Translations under genes and position numbers: made by a program | Assembly: GCF_002921145.1 (NCBI RefSeq) | Contig: NZ_PQVI01000003.1 | Span: forward strand, 1-52,130 | Source of the DNA: Avibacterium endocarditidis | Lineage (GTDB): Bacteria; Pseudomonadota; Gammaproteobacteria; Enterobacterales; Pasteurellaceae | DNA length: 52,130 nucleotides | Direction: 5' to 3' | Part shown: in pieces, positions 26,441 through 35,816 of the stretch | Numbering within the stretch: the stretch's first letter is position 1 | Layout of the letters: each line of letters begins with the position of its first letter | Notes under the pieces: model-generated | What the model was told of the DNA's origin: nothing | Database searches by the model: none | Seen by the model: only the letters and a program-made list of their open reading frames with translations

Positions 26441-26968
26441 CTATTTTATAATTTCGTTTAAATAATTTATAACTGTCGGAAATACAGGTAAGATAGATAT
26501 TATTGATAGAATAATCCCAAATATAGCCAGCAACAAACTGCCTAATTTGTAACGTTTTTCTGAGATAAAAAGAGTATTAATGATCTCGGCTAACTGTCTA
26601 ATATTTTCAGCATTATCATTCGTTTTTAATAAATTAATTTTATCCATTATATAGCTAGGGAGTTCTGAAAAATTGAACTCTTTCTGATAGTCCTTAAGTA
26701 AATCTTCAACACGCTTAGCATTATCGTCATCATTCTCAAGCTCATCTAAGTATAGTTTGGTTAACTGGTTAACTACTTGAAAGCGTTTTATCTTAATTTG
26801 ATTCGATAGTGCTGTTATACTATATAAAGTCAATTTATTCTTATCAAGTAAACTTTTAGCTTTAACATAGAATGCATTATTTTTTCTTTTTTCAGACAAA
26901 GATATCACATAGACTATAATGAATAATATGAGATAAGCCCAGATTACAAAAAATTTATCATATGTCAT
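26441..26968 (-). CDS. Membrane protein of unknown function (cargo inside the T4SS operon)
   Basis: This 175-residue protein has an N-terminal helix (FFVIWAYLILFIIVYVISL), a cytoplasmic-looking charged middle and a C-terminal helix (LGSLLLAIFGIILSIISILP). It interrupts the normal order between TIGR03747 and RAQPRD, and its codon use is more AT-rich than that of its neighbours, so it may be inserted cargo, for example an exclusion or defence protein. That is inference. Confidence 0.55.
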   Translation of the reverse strand: MTYDKFFVIWAYLILFIIVYVISLSEKRKNNAFYVKAKSLLDKNKLTLYSITALSNQIKIKRFQVVNQLTKLYLDELENDDDNAKRVEDLLKDYQKEFNFSELPSYIMDKINLLKTNDNAENIRQLAEIINTLFISEKRYKLGSLLLAIFGIILSIISILPVFPTVINYLNEIIK

Positions 26969-27011
26969 AACTAATTCAATAAAAAAATAGTCTTGGGAAA
27001 ATTATTACATA

Positions 27012-27701
27012 TTATAAATACTTTTTAAAGTTAGAGGCTGTCAATGATATCATCAACCCAAATAGCACGGCACCAGGAATAAGGATCATATTAGGGTGTA
27101 TTGCAAAGGGAATAGACAGATAAATAACCCACGCAATAAGCATAACAGGACCTACTGATTTTTTGGCATGATGATATTTAAAAGCAGACTCTCGTCCAAT
27201 ACCAAAACGCCTTAAATCACGTTGTACTAATCCATCAACTAACCCAACCAAGGCAACAAGAATAAATAACGGACTGGTTAATACAATAACAATCAATCTG
27301 ATAATGAATGTCATCGTGACATACAAAACGGATTCAATATAAGCACGCGCATAAAACCATAGATAGGCAGAAAGACTATCGGGATTTTTTGGTGAGGTTA
27401 GCCAACTTTGAAGCCCAGTTTTCACAAACAACCAATGATGAATAAATGCTAGCATTTGCTGTGCCAGTATAACAGGATAGCTATGAATGAGGCTTTGTTG
27501 GAACCCTTCAGAAAACCAATTAAATTCAGTAAGCATCACTTGTTTGCTATGTTCAGCCCCTTGTTCTGACCAAAAATACGCAATGCCCACCCATTCAATC
27601 ATAATACTAAGTAGTAAGGACGTGATAAGCACGCCAATCAGTGTACAGGGACGCGATGACGTTTGCTTGACAGGGCGTTGCGGTACATCATTGCCTTGCA
27701 T
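27012..27701 (-). CDS. TIGR03747-family ICE membrane protein
   Basis: This inner-membrane protein of about 229 residues has four or more helices. The N-terminal helix (LIGVLITSLLLSIMIEWVGIAYF), the pattern FNWFSEGFQQSL, and GLVDGLVQRDLRRFGIGRESAFKYHHAKK between later helices match TIGR03747. ATG 27701 lies after AAGGA; a TTG at 27725 is an alternative. It is usually found just downstream of traD. Confidence 0.85.
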   Translation of the reverse strand: MQGNDVPQRPVKQTSSRPCTLIGVLITSLLLSIMIEWVGIAYFWSEQGAEHSKQVMLTEFNWFSEGFQQSLIHSYPVILAQQMLAFIHHWLFVKTGLQSWLTSPKNPDSLSAYLWFYARAYIESVLYVTMTFIIRLIVIVLTSPLFILVALVGLVDGLVQRDLRRFGIGRESAFKYHHAKKSVGPVMLIAWVIYLSIPFAIHPNMILIPGAVLFGLMISLTASNFKKYL

Positions 27702-27702
27702 A

Positions 27703-28032
27703 TTAATGTATCCTTCCTTGTTCAAGCAACTCGCATTGAACTAAAATATCACCTTGATACTGCTTCTCAAATCGCATCCAGAAGGCAAATGCATTTTTGT
27801 TGGTTAGCCCCACCTCTGGTGCCGTCCAGAGTGATATATCAAATTGTATCAATGCATTAGCCAGCTGATGCAGTGAGTAACGACGTTCATACCAGAGAGG
27901 AAAGATGCGTTTTTCAAAAAATCGTAATCGTTCCTCATCAGACATACCACTGCTAGAGCAGAAAAAATATTGACTGTCTAAATCAATCAGACAATCAGGC
28001 ACAGTTAAAACTGATACAGATTTATTCGCCAT
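27703..28032 (-). CDS. Small T4SS-operon protein coupled to TraD
   Basis: The 109 residues begin MANKSVSVLTVPDCLIDLD. The gene overlaps the end of traD by 11 bp and abuts the TIGR03747 gene at the other end. The protein is soluble, with Trp- and Tyr-rich parts (FPLWYERRYSLHQLANALIQF). Its position between traD and the TIGR03747 gene recurs in related ICEs. The function is not known to me. Confidence 0.7.
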   Translation of the reverse strand: MANKSVSVLTVPDCLIDLDSQYFFCSSSGMSDEERLRFFEKRIFPLWYERRYSLHQLANALIQFDISLWTAPEVGLTNKNAFAFWMRFEKQYQGDILVQCELLEQGRIH

Positions 28033-30196
28033 GGATATTATCATTTTCTTGCATTTCCTCGTCTTTACGTATATCAAACGTCGTTTGTCTATACTGTGAT
28101 TGTTGAAAGGCCTCAAGGACATCTTGATTGGGTTTATACTCATCCACCCCTTCCCACCAAGATTGGCTTGTTTGATAGTTTTCTCGCATATACCCCACTA
28201 ATTTTTGTAGGGATTCGGGCATACAATCATCTTTTCCTTTCGCGGGTAGTGGCATCCGTATTTTCCACAATTTACCACCTTCTAACAAGGCAAAGGCTTG
28301 TCCTTTTGGTAAATTAATAATATCTGAAGGAGAGATCAATTTTTGTCGGCTAGTGATCACGCGATCGCCTGTGCTTGAATTAAAATCTTTACTGTCCCCA
28401 GGATCGCTAGAGTCGGTGACATTTGACATGGCCATCACATCTAACACACTAACTTCAGGTAATTGATTTGTTAACAGTTCAGCCGTTGAAAACTCTTTAA
28501 CCCGAAACATTAAAAGCGAGTTAAAGTTACCAATAATTTGCCCAGCTTTCGCTCGATTACCAATACGTGCTTCCACATCAGATAATGTCTGGGTATAGGC
28601 AATCACATTAATCCCTGCCCCTCGTGCTTTATTCAGTAATGGAATAAACTCATCGCCAATCAGTTCATTAAATTCATCAGCATGCACATTGATCACTGTT
28701 TTTTTGTTAAAAGATTGAGGGAGGCTATCATTGACTCCAAATTTATAAATATGACCTGCCATTGACACTAAGTCAGCAAACATACTGTTACCCACAGAGG
28801 CAGCTACAACTAAATCAGATAACGCATCAAGTCCCACATAAACAATGGCTTTTTTACGAATAACGGTTTCCCAATCAAAAATCGGTCTTGGATCAGAAAT
28901 ATCGGAATAATCAGGAGATAACAATTCTGAGACTTTCCCTGTGGTGAGTTTTTCTAATAATGGTAAAAGTGAAGCCACAATTTTATCAAAGTAAGTTTTA
29001 TCATAGCGTACCGCACTACATAAACCATCTAAAATGGGTTCAAATTCTTTACTTTCTCGAATATATTGTTCAACGGCAACCACCATCGGATCACGCCCTT
29101 TCATCGCAATAGAAACGGTCTTTTGATCCAAATTCGCGGCAATTCCTGAAATAGCTAACCAAATTTGCGGATCTTTTTTGTCAAAATAGGTTTTTGCATA
29201 ATCTAAAAATAACGCATCAATACTACGTACATAACGGGCAATACTCTCATAATCAGGACGAATTCCTAGGGCAACTAATGCTCGCGCGATAATATTGACA
29301 AATCGCCAAGCAAACTCTTTAAATGCAGCAGAGTTTCCTGCACCACTTAATTGCCCTGAAATCCGTGAGGCAACCTCAGTAATTTTATTAAAACGACCAA
29401 TCGCATTATAACGTGCAGATACTTCGGGCCAACCAAGATGAAAGACATAGAATTCATTTTCTCGTCCGGCTCGTTTTGCTTCCGCATACATACGTAAAAG
29501 CATATCGGCATCACCCTTAGGATCGACAACGATAACCACTTCACGCTCATCAAAATTACGTCCCCGATGAATATCTTGTGTGACAAGCACTTCTGCACAA
29601 CGTGTTTTACCAACCCCAGTAGTCCCTTGAACCAAAGTATGACCTGCTCTATCGACCATAGAAAGCATCACATTCATCTCCTGTAATTCAACACCGTGTA
29701 ACTCCGGTTTACCTCCAACAGGTGGGAGCGGTCTAACAGGGTTAAAAACAGAGTCTGTTGCCGTTAATTTAGCTAGCATGCTTTTTTCATGTTTGCGTTC
29801 AAAAGCTCTCACAAAGTTAAATAGCCAAGAAGGTTGAATGTAAGGTCGTGCTTGAGGCAGACCACAATCATGTAAACGCTGAGTATGACGTTGCGTCCAT
29901 AAAAAGCCTTTCCCCAAAAATAAGTATTTTTGACTTACGGGGATTTGTTTACTGGTTAATTCATAATGAGGTAAGCGTTTTAAATTACGGTGATAACGAA
30001 GAATTTGCCAACCTTGATAACCTCGTCTGATTCCTAGTAATGCAAAACCTGCTGCCATACCATAACCAATGTGAGGAGCTAATGCGATAGACCAAGGTGC
30101 CAAAATACAGAGTACGACTGCACCTACACAGACAGCGGAAGTATAAAGCTCAACGGGAGGTCGTAATAACGCTTCTACAAGATGTTGTTTACTCAT
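28022..30196 (-). CDS. traD: Conjugative coupling protein TraD (TIGR03743, SXT/GI type)
   Basis: This is the type IV coupling ATPase that brings the relaxase-DNA complex to the channel. It has 724 residues. N-terminal membrane helices lie at about 20-60, Walker A is VQGTTGVGKT (about 190-199) and Walker B is INVHADEFNELIG (about 502). The segment GAGINVIAYTQTLSDVEARIG is typical of TraD. It overlaps the upstream PFL_4695-like gene by 4 bp and the downstream gene by 11 bp. Confidence 0.93.
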   Translation of the reverse strand: MSKQHLVEALLRPPVELYTSAVCVGAVVLCILAPWSIALAPHIGYGMAAGFALLGIRRGYQGWQILRYHRNLKRLPHYELTSKQIPVSQKYLFLGKGFLWTQRHTQRLHDCGLPQARPYIQPSWLFNFVRAFERKHEKSMLAKLTATDSVFNPVRPLPPVGGKPELHGVELQEMNVMLSMVDRAGHTLVQGTTGVGKTRCAEVLVTQDIHRGRNFDEREVVIVVDPKGDADMLLRMYAEAKRAGRENEFYVFHLGWPEVSARYNAIGRFNKITEVASRISGQLSGAGNSAAFKEFAWRFVNIIARALVALGIRPDYESIARYVRSIDALFLDYAKTYFDKKDPQIWLAISGIAANLDQKTVSIAMKGRDPMVVAVEQYIRESKEFEPILDGLCSAVRYDKTYFDKIVASLLPLLEKLTTGKVSELLSPDYSDISDPRPIFDWETVIRKKAIVYVGLDALSDLVVAASVGNSMFADLVSMAGHIYKFGVNDSLPQSFNKKTVINVHADEFNELIGDEFIPLLNKARGAGINVIAYTQTLSDVEARIGNRAKAGQIIGNFNSLLMFRVKEFSTAELLTNQLPEVSVLDVMAMSNVTDSSDPGDSKDFNSSTGDRVITSRQKLISPSDIINLPKGQAFALLEGGKLWKIRMPLPAKGKDDCMPESLQKLVGYMRENYQTSQSWWEGVDEYKPNQDVLEAFQQSQYRQTTFDIRKDEEMQENDNIHGE

Positions 30197-30705
30197 TGTG
30201 TGATCCCATCCGCAGTAAGTAAGAAAGGATAATGATAAATCCCTAATCGTTCCGCTAAACTATCCGCAGGTGCTGGCATGAGCATAAGACCAGGGGCTAA
30301 TTCTCGTAATGCTTGGAGTTCTTGTTGCGTTTCCACATTCACAACAATGCCCATTGCAGAAAGTGTCGTCAATTGCTGATAATGATCTTGCAACCAATTT
30401 TTTGAATATTCATCTGCACCAATTAAGAATAACGGCGAAGCACCGGGTAAATTGAATACTTGCGTTTCAACTTTTCCTGGAGATAGCTTATGGGAAACAA
30501 CTGGTAACAATTGTGCTTCACTTACCTCTGATGGAATCGCATTAGGATGTTGAGGTGCATTGTCCGTATGAACGGGTTGGATAGGCTCATAAAATCGTAC
30601 CGCACTTTCGCCGCCTAAATCGGCAAACACGGTAAGCACTGCTGAAACAGTACTAGCGCCAAAAACAAACATCGTACTCAAAATGAACGAACGAAATCGG
30701 TTCAT
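30193..30705 (-). CDS. TIGR03765 / PFL_4695-family ICE protein
   Basis: This 170-residue periplasmic protein has a signal peptide (FILSTMFVFGASTVSAV). The second half reads PLFLIGADEYSKNWLQDHYQQL...GIVVNVETQQELQALRELAPGL, as in PFL_4695 proteins, and has a thioredoxin-like outline. An uptake signal at 30599 encodes SAVRF. The stop overlaps the traD start by 4 bp. Confidence 0.88.
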   Translation of the reverse strand: MNRFRSFILSTMFVFGASTVSAVLTVFADLGGESAVRFYEPIQPVHTDNAPQHPNAIPSEVSEAQLLPVVSHKLSPGKVETQVFNLPGASPLFLIGADEYSKNWLQDHYQQLTTLSAMGIVVNVETQQELQALRELAPGLMLMPAPADSLAERLGIYHYPFLLTADGITQ

Positions 30706-30972
30706 TTATTTTCTCCTTAAAAAACACATATAGATGAAATAACCTATTACCGCAAAATTCAAACTAATGAGTAGCGTAACCCAATAAATCTGATTGAATA
30801 GGGCTTGATAGGCTAAAGGGTAACCTTGCAATCTGGCTAATTGGGCTATCGTTGTCTCAAAATAGGCAGGTGAGAAAAAATAGAGCCATACACAACCATA
30901 AACGACGAGAAAACAAATCCCAACAGTGAAAATAAATTTCATAATGGGAATAATCGATTTTTTACTCATCAT
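30706..30972 (-). CDS. Small two-helix membrane protein
   Basis: The 88 residues hold two hydrophobic helices (IFTVGICFLVVYGCVWLYFF and LLISLNFAVIGYFIYMCFL). The start overlaps the end of the upstream small gene and the stop abuts the PFL_4695-like gene, so it is part of the transfer operon. No family is recognised. Confidence 0.6.
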   Translation of the reverse strand: MMSKKSIIPIMKFIFTVGICFLVVYGCVWLYFFSPAYFETTIAQLARLQGYPLAYQALFNQIYWVTLLISLNFAVIGYFIYMCFLRRK

Positions 30973-31162
30973 TTTTCAAATCTCGCAAATTTCTCTTTTC
31001 ATATTGCACAGTATAGATAATACATTTAAGACATCTAAATGTATGAAGAACGATTACAAGCGATAAGCTAAAATAAAAACACCCAAACAAAATATCGGTA
31101 ATGATAGGGTAAAACTCAGTGAATGAAATTGCTTTATCAGAGTATTTCAACAAACTGTGCAT
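30962..31162 (-). CDS. Small membrane protein
   Basis: The 66 residues have one strong hydrophobic segment (ILFGCFYFSLSLVIVLHTF), with two Cys residues nearby and a charged tail. It overlaps both neighbours by 11 and 26 bp. Translation is likely by coupling because the ribosome binding site is weak. The function is unknown. Confidence 0.5.
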   Translation of the reverse strand: MHSLLKYSDKAISFTEFYPIITDILFGCFYFSLSLVIVLHTFRCLKCIIYTVQYEKRNLRDLKNDE

Positions 31163-31322
31163 CCAACAAAATAAACGCGAAGGCTAACGTGAGTACTACA
31201 ATCTTTGCAACAAGGTTAAGCAAACTCATAACGGCCCCGAAGGTGCAGCGACAAGGCTCAGACTTCCAAGTATATAAATAAAGCTGAATTCTTGTTTTAA
31301 TTACATCAATAACAATGTTCAT
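31137..31322 (-). CDS. Small membrane protein
   Basis: The 61 residues include one C-terminal helix (LNLVAKIVVLTLAFAFILLD). AAGGAG precedes the start at a good distance. It follows the transglycosylase gene by 12 bp and begins a group of three overlapping small membrane genes. The function is unknown. Confidence 0.55.
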   Translation of the reverse strand: MNIVIDVIKTRIQLYLYTWKSEPCRCTFGAVMSLLNLVAKIVVLTLAFAFILLDAQFVEIL

Positions 31323-31334
31323 CGTATCTCCTTC

Positions 31335-32051
31335 CTATTTAGGCTCAATCCAAACCAATGTGTTACCTTGTGGTTCAACCCAAAAAATTCCTTGATTTTT
31401 CACCGCACTTTTAGGGGTAACCCAAGCGTAGTTTTGTTCGTTTAAATGGATTAGATTATTCGCAATTTGTTTATGCAGTCGATAACGCTGGCCTTGATAC
31501 GCAAGAAATTGCTTGACCGACATACCTTTACGCATACCATTGCGACGCATATTGCGAATATCTTCGGCATTCGCTCGCCCTAACAAGGCTCGATGTAATC
31601 CCTCCAAACCAATGTTATGGGCAAGATAGAGATGTTCATCAGTCGGCTTAATGCCTCGTAAGGCAAACTGTTCTAAATGCCAACGGGCTAATAAGGCCGT
31701 AGCATAGGTATTTGTGCGGTGATGACGGCGTGGATCGAATTTGGTGCCACGATTTGAGGGGGTTATTAATCGCATTCCAAGCATTTTCCCTCGCGTACTC
31801 TGTGCTAACCAATTCCAGGTTTTTTGTGTAAACTGCCCAACGCCTAATGCCCCTGTTGGCGAACGTTTTCCATACCAACCATCTTCCATCTTAATGAGAC
31901 CGCGTAACATTGATTCGCTTACTTGGTAATGTTGAGCCGATTCTTTGATATATCCATCAATTTCACGACCAAATCCTGAAAATGCAAAGACAGAAGAACA
32001 TAAGGATAAACTGACTAACCCCACCCTAATCAATACGCGAGAGATAACCAT
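31335..32051 (-). CDS. Lytic transglycosylase (SLT domain, VirB1-like)
   Basis: This 238-residue periplasmic enzyme would open peptidoglycan for the secretion channel. It has a signal peptide (LVSLSLCSSVFAF). SESMLRGLIKMEDGW carries the catalytic Glu (in KMED, about residue 56), followed by SPTGALGVGQFTQKTWNWL, the usual SLT signature. ATALLARWHLEQF and YLAHNIGLEG complete the fold. It overlaps the TIGR03759 gene by 22 bp. Confidence 0.88.
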   Translation of the reverse strand: MVISRVLIRVGLVSLSLCSSVFAFSGFGREIDGYIKESAQHYQVSESMLRGLIKMEDGWYGKRSPTGALGVGQFTQKTWNWLAQSTRGKMLGMRLITPSNRGTKFDPRRHHRTNTYATALLARWHLEQFALRGIKPTDEHLYLAHNIGLEGLHRALLGRANAEDIRNMRRNGMRKGMSVKQFLAYQGQRYRLHKQIANNLIHLNEQNYAWVTPKSAVKNQGIFWVEPQGNTLVWIEPK

Positions 32052-32752
32052 TGTCCATCTCCTTTGATTTGATAAGCAGCAGGCATCTTACCTTTGGCAT
32101 ATTTAAACCATTTGCCATTATCATGATTTAGCGTAATTTGACGGCGTCTTACCTTGTCAATATCAATATTATTTTTCACCGCCCAATCACGGATTTTGTC
32201 ATCTTTTTGCTCGCTATCCACAACATAGATATCCAGCGGTACAGCTTTTGCATAATCCATAATTTTTCGTAAATCATCACGACAAGGTTCACAATCAGTT
32301 CGAGTAAAATAAATCACGCGATTTTCTGTTGAAAATACAGCGTTGCCTGCTTCATCCATCCGGAAAGGTAAAATATTTGGATAGAGTTTTTGGAATGCTT
32401 GACTATATGAAATCTGGAAAGCGATTTCTTTCTCTGCGCGTTGAAACTCTTTTTTTGCCAATAATTCGGCAAAATGTTGTCTTTCTGCCTCATTTCTTGC
32501 TTCAACCCCTAAGACAACGAGAGGATCGAGATTAGGCGTCCAAATCCCCCGAGGGCCTTTCATGATTTCTTCATAACGCATCCATTCCTCTTGAGTCAAT
32601 CCCCACTCCGACCATTTATCCACTTGGATATGTTGCTCATTAATGCCATGGACATTTACCTCTTGTGAGACCACATTCTGAATATTCTGTGCCTGATTTA
32701 ATGTATTCAAGGTAGTTGAATGGTTTGTCTGTATTTGTGCTAAACTTGACAT
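32030..32752 (-). CDS. TIGR03759-family ICE protein, signal peptide out of frame
   Basis: The 240 residues include WGLTQEEWMRYEEIMKGPRG followed by WTPNLDPLVVLGVEA, the TIGR03759 signature, and a thioredoxin-like second half with YFTRTDCEPC (CxxC-like region). The present start gives no export signal. An ATG at 32808 with AGGA upstream reads MAKFSYHTLFF; with one more T in the run 32776-32781 it continues as SFLAYLLSMSSLA into this frame, a complete signal peptide. The true gene is therefore probably 32030-32808. Confidence 0.86.
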   Translation of the reverse strand: MSSLAQIQTNHSTTLNTLNQAQNIQNVVSQEVNVHGINEQHIQVDKWSEWGLTQEEWMRYEEIMKGPRGIWTPNLDPLVVLGVEARNEAERQHFAELLAKKEFQRAEKEIAFQISYSQAFQKLYPNILPFRMDEAGNAVFSTENRVIYFTRTDCEPCRDDLRKIMDYAKAVPLDIYVVDSEQKDDKIRDWAVKNNIDIDKVRRRQITLNHDNGKWFKYAKGKMPAAYQIKGDGQWLSLAY

Positions 32753-32872
32753 CGACAGAAGATATGCAAGGAAGGAAAAAATAATGTGTGATAAGAAAAT
32801 TTTGCCATAGTGATATTCCTAAACTATGTTTTTAGAACATTTTTTCATCAAAAATGTTCTATTTAGTTATTT

Positions 32873-33433
32873 TCACTTCATTTTAATATAAACGTTAGTC
32901 TCTGCAGGTATTGGTAATGCCAGTCTACGCTCAAAACAAACTTCACGCTTGGAATCATTAACCGTTAGCTCATGAGCTTCTCCAGCAAGCATTTGGAGTG
33001 CATCACGCAACTTCATTGGGCCAAATTTGTAATGGACTTTAGGGAGTGGAAGATTGAATAGATGAGTGATTTCTGGACTAGACAAGCGACATAGTGTATA
33101 GCCTGTATTATTTAGTGTCTTTTCAAGCCCCTGACGAACAGAAAGGAGATATTTATTTGTTCCTTTCCCTACCATATTGACCGACACTAATTGGTCCAAT
33201 AAATATTTTTGCCCGCCCATTGGTGAGGTGCTAATAAGCGTATATCGGTCATAACGTACCACCTCGGGGTATTTTTGATATTCTGATGATTGATAAATAT
33301 CTTCTTGAACGACTCTCGTTAACTGAAGAGGATCAGGTTGGATAGGTTGAGGTTCTTCATGATGCGGTGCTTTATTGGCGCAACCTGTTAACAAAACACC
33401 ACATAAAGCGAAACAAAAGGGAGATTTATTCAT
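32873..33433 (-). CDS. pilL: PilL N-terminal / TIGR03748 lipoprotein
   Basis: This is the first gene of the minus-strand transfer operon. The 186 residues carry a lipobox (VLLTGCANK), a conserved RYDRYTLISTSPMGGQKYLLDQLV segment and a C-terminal PVHYKFGPMKLRDALQ-like region, matching the PilL family found at the head of GI-type T4SS clusters. It is probably an outer-membrane protein of a type IV-like pilus or channel. ATG 33433 is used; an ATG nine bases upstream is possible. Confidence 0.87.
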   Translation of the reverse strand: MNKSPFCFALCGVLLTGCANKAPHHEEPQPIQPDPLQLTRVVQEDIYQSSEYQKYPEVVRYDRYTLISTSPMGGQKYLLDQLVSVNMVGKGTNKYLLSVRQGLEKTLNNTGYTLCRLSSPEITHLFNLPLPKVHYKFGPMKLRDALQMLAGEAHELTVNDSKREVCFERRLALPIPAETNVYIKMK

Positions 33434-33645
33434 ATATTGCATCCTTTAGTTAAATGGGATTAGAGAAAATAACTATCGGAAGCACTATGCAGAAAAATAA
33501 TGTGATTTTTAACAGAAAATGAAATATGAAATCTTAACGATTAAATCTATTAGGAAATTTTAAAAGATCATTCCCTCCCTTCAAATGACAAGGCGTTTAT
33601 CAAAAGAGGCAGTGGCTTACTTTTCGATGATCTTAATACGTCTAC

Positions 33646-35242
33646 CTAGTTCATTTTTGCCTGATTATTAACACATAGAGAATCATTGAGAACAAGACAA
33701 AATTGTTTCGCGATATACTCAAGATATTGACTCACAGACTGATTACTTTTACCTCTATGTTGCTCAATTTGCCATTGTTGATTTTGTTTATTTCGATATA
33801 AACCCAGCGTAGAATAATGTTGCTTGACTTCTTTTCCTAACTTTTCAGCATATTTTACGGAAAACACTAAATAACATCCTGCATGACATCGTTCAGTATA
33901 AGTAAAGATGCAATGCCTCATTCGTTGTCCTTCCTCATAGAGAGCTTTACCTGTCGTCAATGCGGTAAACTCGACCTCTTTAATCTTATAGTAAGGTATA
34001 TAGCCATCCCAAGATTTTAAAAGCTGTTGTTGATGAATTTCATCTTCCCGCCGTTGCTGTTCTTCAAGGAGTCTACGATGCCACAATTCACTTCGTTCGA
34101 CCAAACGTCCCCACGTCTACGGCAAGCCTCGTTGCTGCTCATTATCTCTGGCTAAATAGTCAATAATGTCATGGAATCTACCGTTCATATCCCCTTTCAA
34201 ATAGCTTCTTAATGCCTTAATACCCTCGTTTTTCCAATAGTCTACGGCATATCGGATAAATAGCCTAAGTAAACGTTCCTTGTTCTTATCCGAGATATGT
34301 CGATAATCGAAAAGATGCCCGTACATAAAAATTGTTATTTTAAGGCATACTGGAAGTTTTTCTGAGATACCCGGTTGCATCAATACAGAAAGGACATATT
34401 TGCAATAAGACCAATTGTGGTATTGCCAAACGCGAATAAATTGGGGAGATTGTCTTTTTATCCAACGCCATTGCTGCTTGCTCTCACAATAAGGCAACGT
34501 ATCAGTACAAATTTTTTTGATTTGACTGTGGCGTTTCACCGTCACTAGGCGCAACCCAATAGTGATAGCTAAATAGATTGGGATCATCCCAATAGCGAGG
34601 ATTAATTTGACTTAATAAGGGGAAAAGATTGGGGTATTCACAGGTTACGCGTGCTAATTTGTCAATATGTTTTTGATAAAAAAGGTAATGCCCCAAATGC
34701 ACTCGATGTCCTTCTATTTTGATAACAGTCGAAACAATAGACTTATCCCAAAAATATTGCCATAACCATTTTGTCAGGCGTTTTGTATGGTTAGCATAGT
34801 TTTGTAATATAATACTACGACGCTGTAAGTATTTTTTTAGGATCTCAACCAGTTTATCCTCATAATGCAGCAAGCTATTTTTATTCTCAAGATACTTTTT
34901 CCTCAAATACGCTACAATCTTTCTAATGACATTATCTTGTATAATGATTAAAGATTTTAAAAAGGAAGATTCAAAAAAAGGTATCGTATAACAATATTTC
35001 AGGTCTTTTTTTGCTCGTTCTTTCTTCCATTGTTGTGATACCAAGCACCAATATTCAACACGAATTAGCCCCGTTTTGTGGTTTTTAGTATAACGATAGA
35101 AATTAAACAACGTCAAAACAGCCTCTGTTTCGGTATTTTCCAAACGATAGACCTCATAAAACTTATGCTCAAAAATAAAATCTTTGCAGCTTTGATAAAA
35201 CATCGTCAGTTTTGGACTGCCAAATAAATTTTTCTTTACCAT
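33646..35242 (-). pseudogene. PcfJ-like protein, frameshift plus in-frame stop
   Basis: About 530 residues are spread over three pieces. The third piece contains ALYEEGQRMRHCIFTYTERC followed by a beta-rich YSTLGLYRNKQNQQWQIEQHRG, the mark of the PcfJ-like family found on conjugative elements. The first break is an extra base in the run 34512-34518 (NQK then ICTDTLPYC). The second is a TAG at 34117-34119 within GLP*TWGRLVERSEL, which keeps frame and is not a homopolymer change. The function of PcfJ proteins is not established. The ATG at 35242 has GAGGGG upstream. Confidence 0.7.
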
Positions 35243-35322
35243 ATACCCCTCAAATAGTGAAGCAATGATCATTGGATAAAAAAGAAAAAAATGTAAGTAA
35301 AAAACAATTTTAAAATGACAAT

Positions 35323-35354
35323 AAAAAACCCGTTTATTACATAATAAATGGGTT
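35323..35354 (-). terminator. Intrinsic terminator
   Basis: On the minus strand the stem AACCCATTTATT/AATAAACGGGTT (one wobble) with a 4-nt loop is followed by TTTTTTATT. It closes the cluster that ends with the acidic-protein gene. Confidence 0.85.
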
Positions 35355-35367
35355 CGTGAGTTAAATG

Positions 35368-35733
35368 TTAATGTAATGTGGATTTGATTTCTTCCACTTT
35401 TGCCATAAACTCATCAAGCGTATTAATCGCTTCACCATCAATACAAAAATGGCTATCAAAGTCATTCACAAAGGTAAAAACATCGATGCGTTCGTCATCT
35501 TCGGCTAAATCAAGCTGCTCAAAGAATAGGCATTCCAACCGACCAATAACCAGGCTTTGGTAAATATTACCAAGGTGAGGAATTTCCTTACAACCTCGTG
35601 CAATCTCCCAAACCTCTTCATCTTCAACGCTGGCATCAAAATGAAAGAGAATCGCTTCCCAGTCCGCTAAATTTTCACTTACCCCACCCATATAAAGCAG
35701 AGGTACCGTGTTATAGGTTCTGTTGTAGTACAT
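35368..35733 (-). CDS. Very acidic small protein, candidate DNA mimic
   Basis: The 121 residues begin MYYNRTYNTVPLLYMGG. I count about 26 Asp/Glu against 7 Lys/Arg. Acidic blocks such as EDEEVWE and AEDDERIDVF are spread along the chain, as in proteins that mimic DNA and block restriction enzymes. No family is recognised. It carries leader copy 6 and is the last gene of the second establishment-type cluster. Confidence 0.6.
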   Translation of the reverse strand: MYYNRTYNTVPLLYMGGVSENLADWEAILFHFDASVEDEEVWEIARGCKEIPHLGNIYQSLVIGRLECLFFEQLDLAEDDERIDVFTFVNDFDSHFCIDGEAINTLDEFMAKVEEIKSTLH

Positions 35734-35802
35734 ATGTGTTTCTCCTAAATAATCAATCAGAGAGAAACACACCCTAGAGGGAAGTATTTCCCTCTAGGGT
35801 TA
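35734..35802 (-). promoter_or_regulatory. Repeated A-B-C-D leader element, copy 6
   Basis: A:B forms a perfect 13-bp stem (ACCCTAGAGGGAA with its complement, loop ATAC). C GTGTTTCTC pairs perfectly with D GAGAAACAC, which contains the ribosome binding site. A GGGAAATAC can instead pair with C over nine pairs including wobbles. Confidence 0.75.
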
Positions 35803-35816
35803 AGATGGTGTAATAA

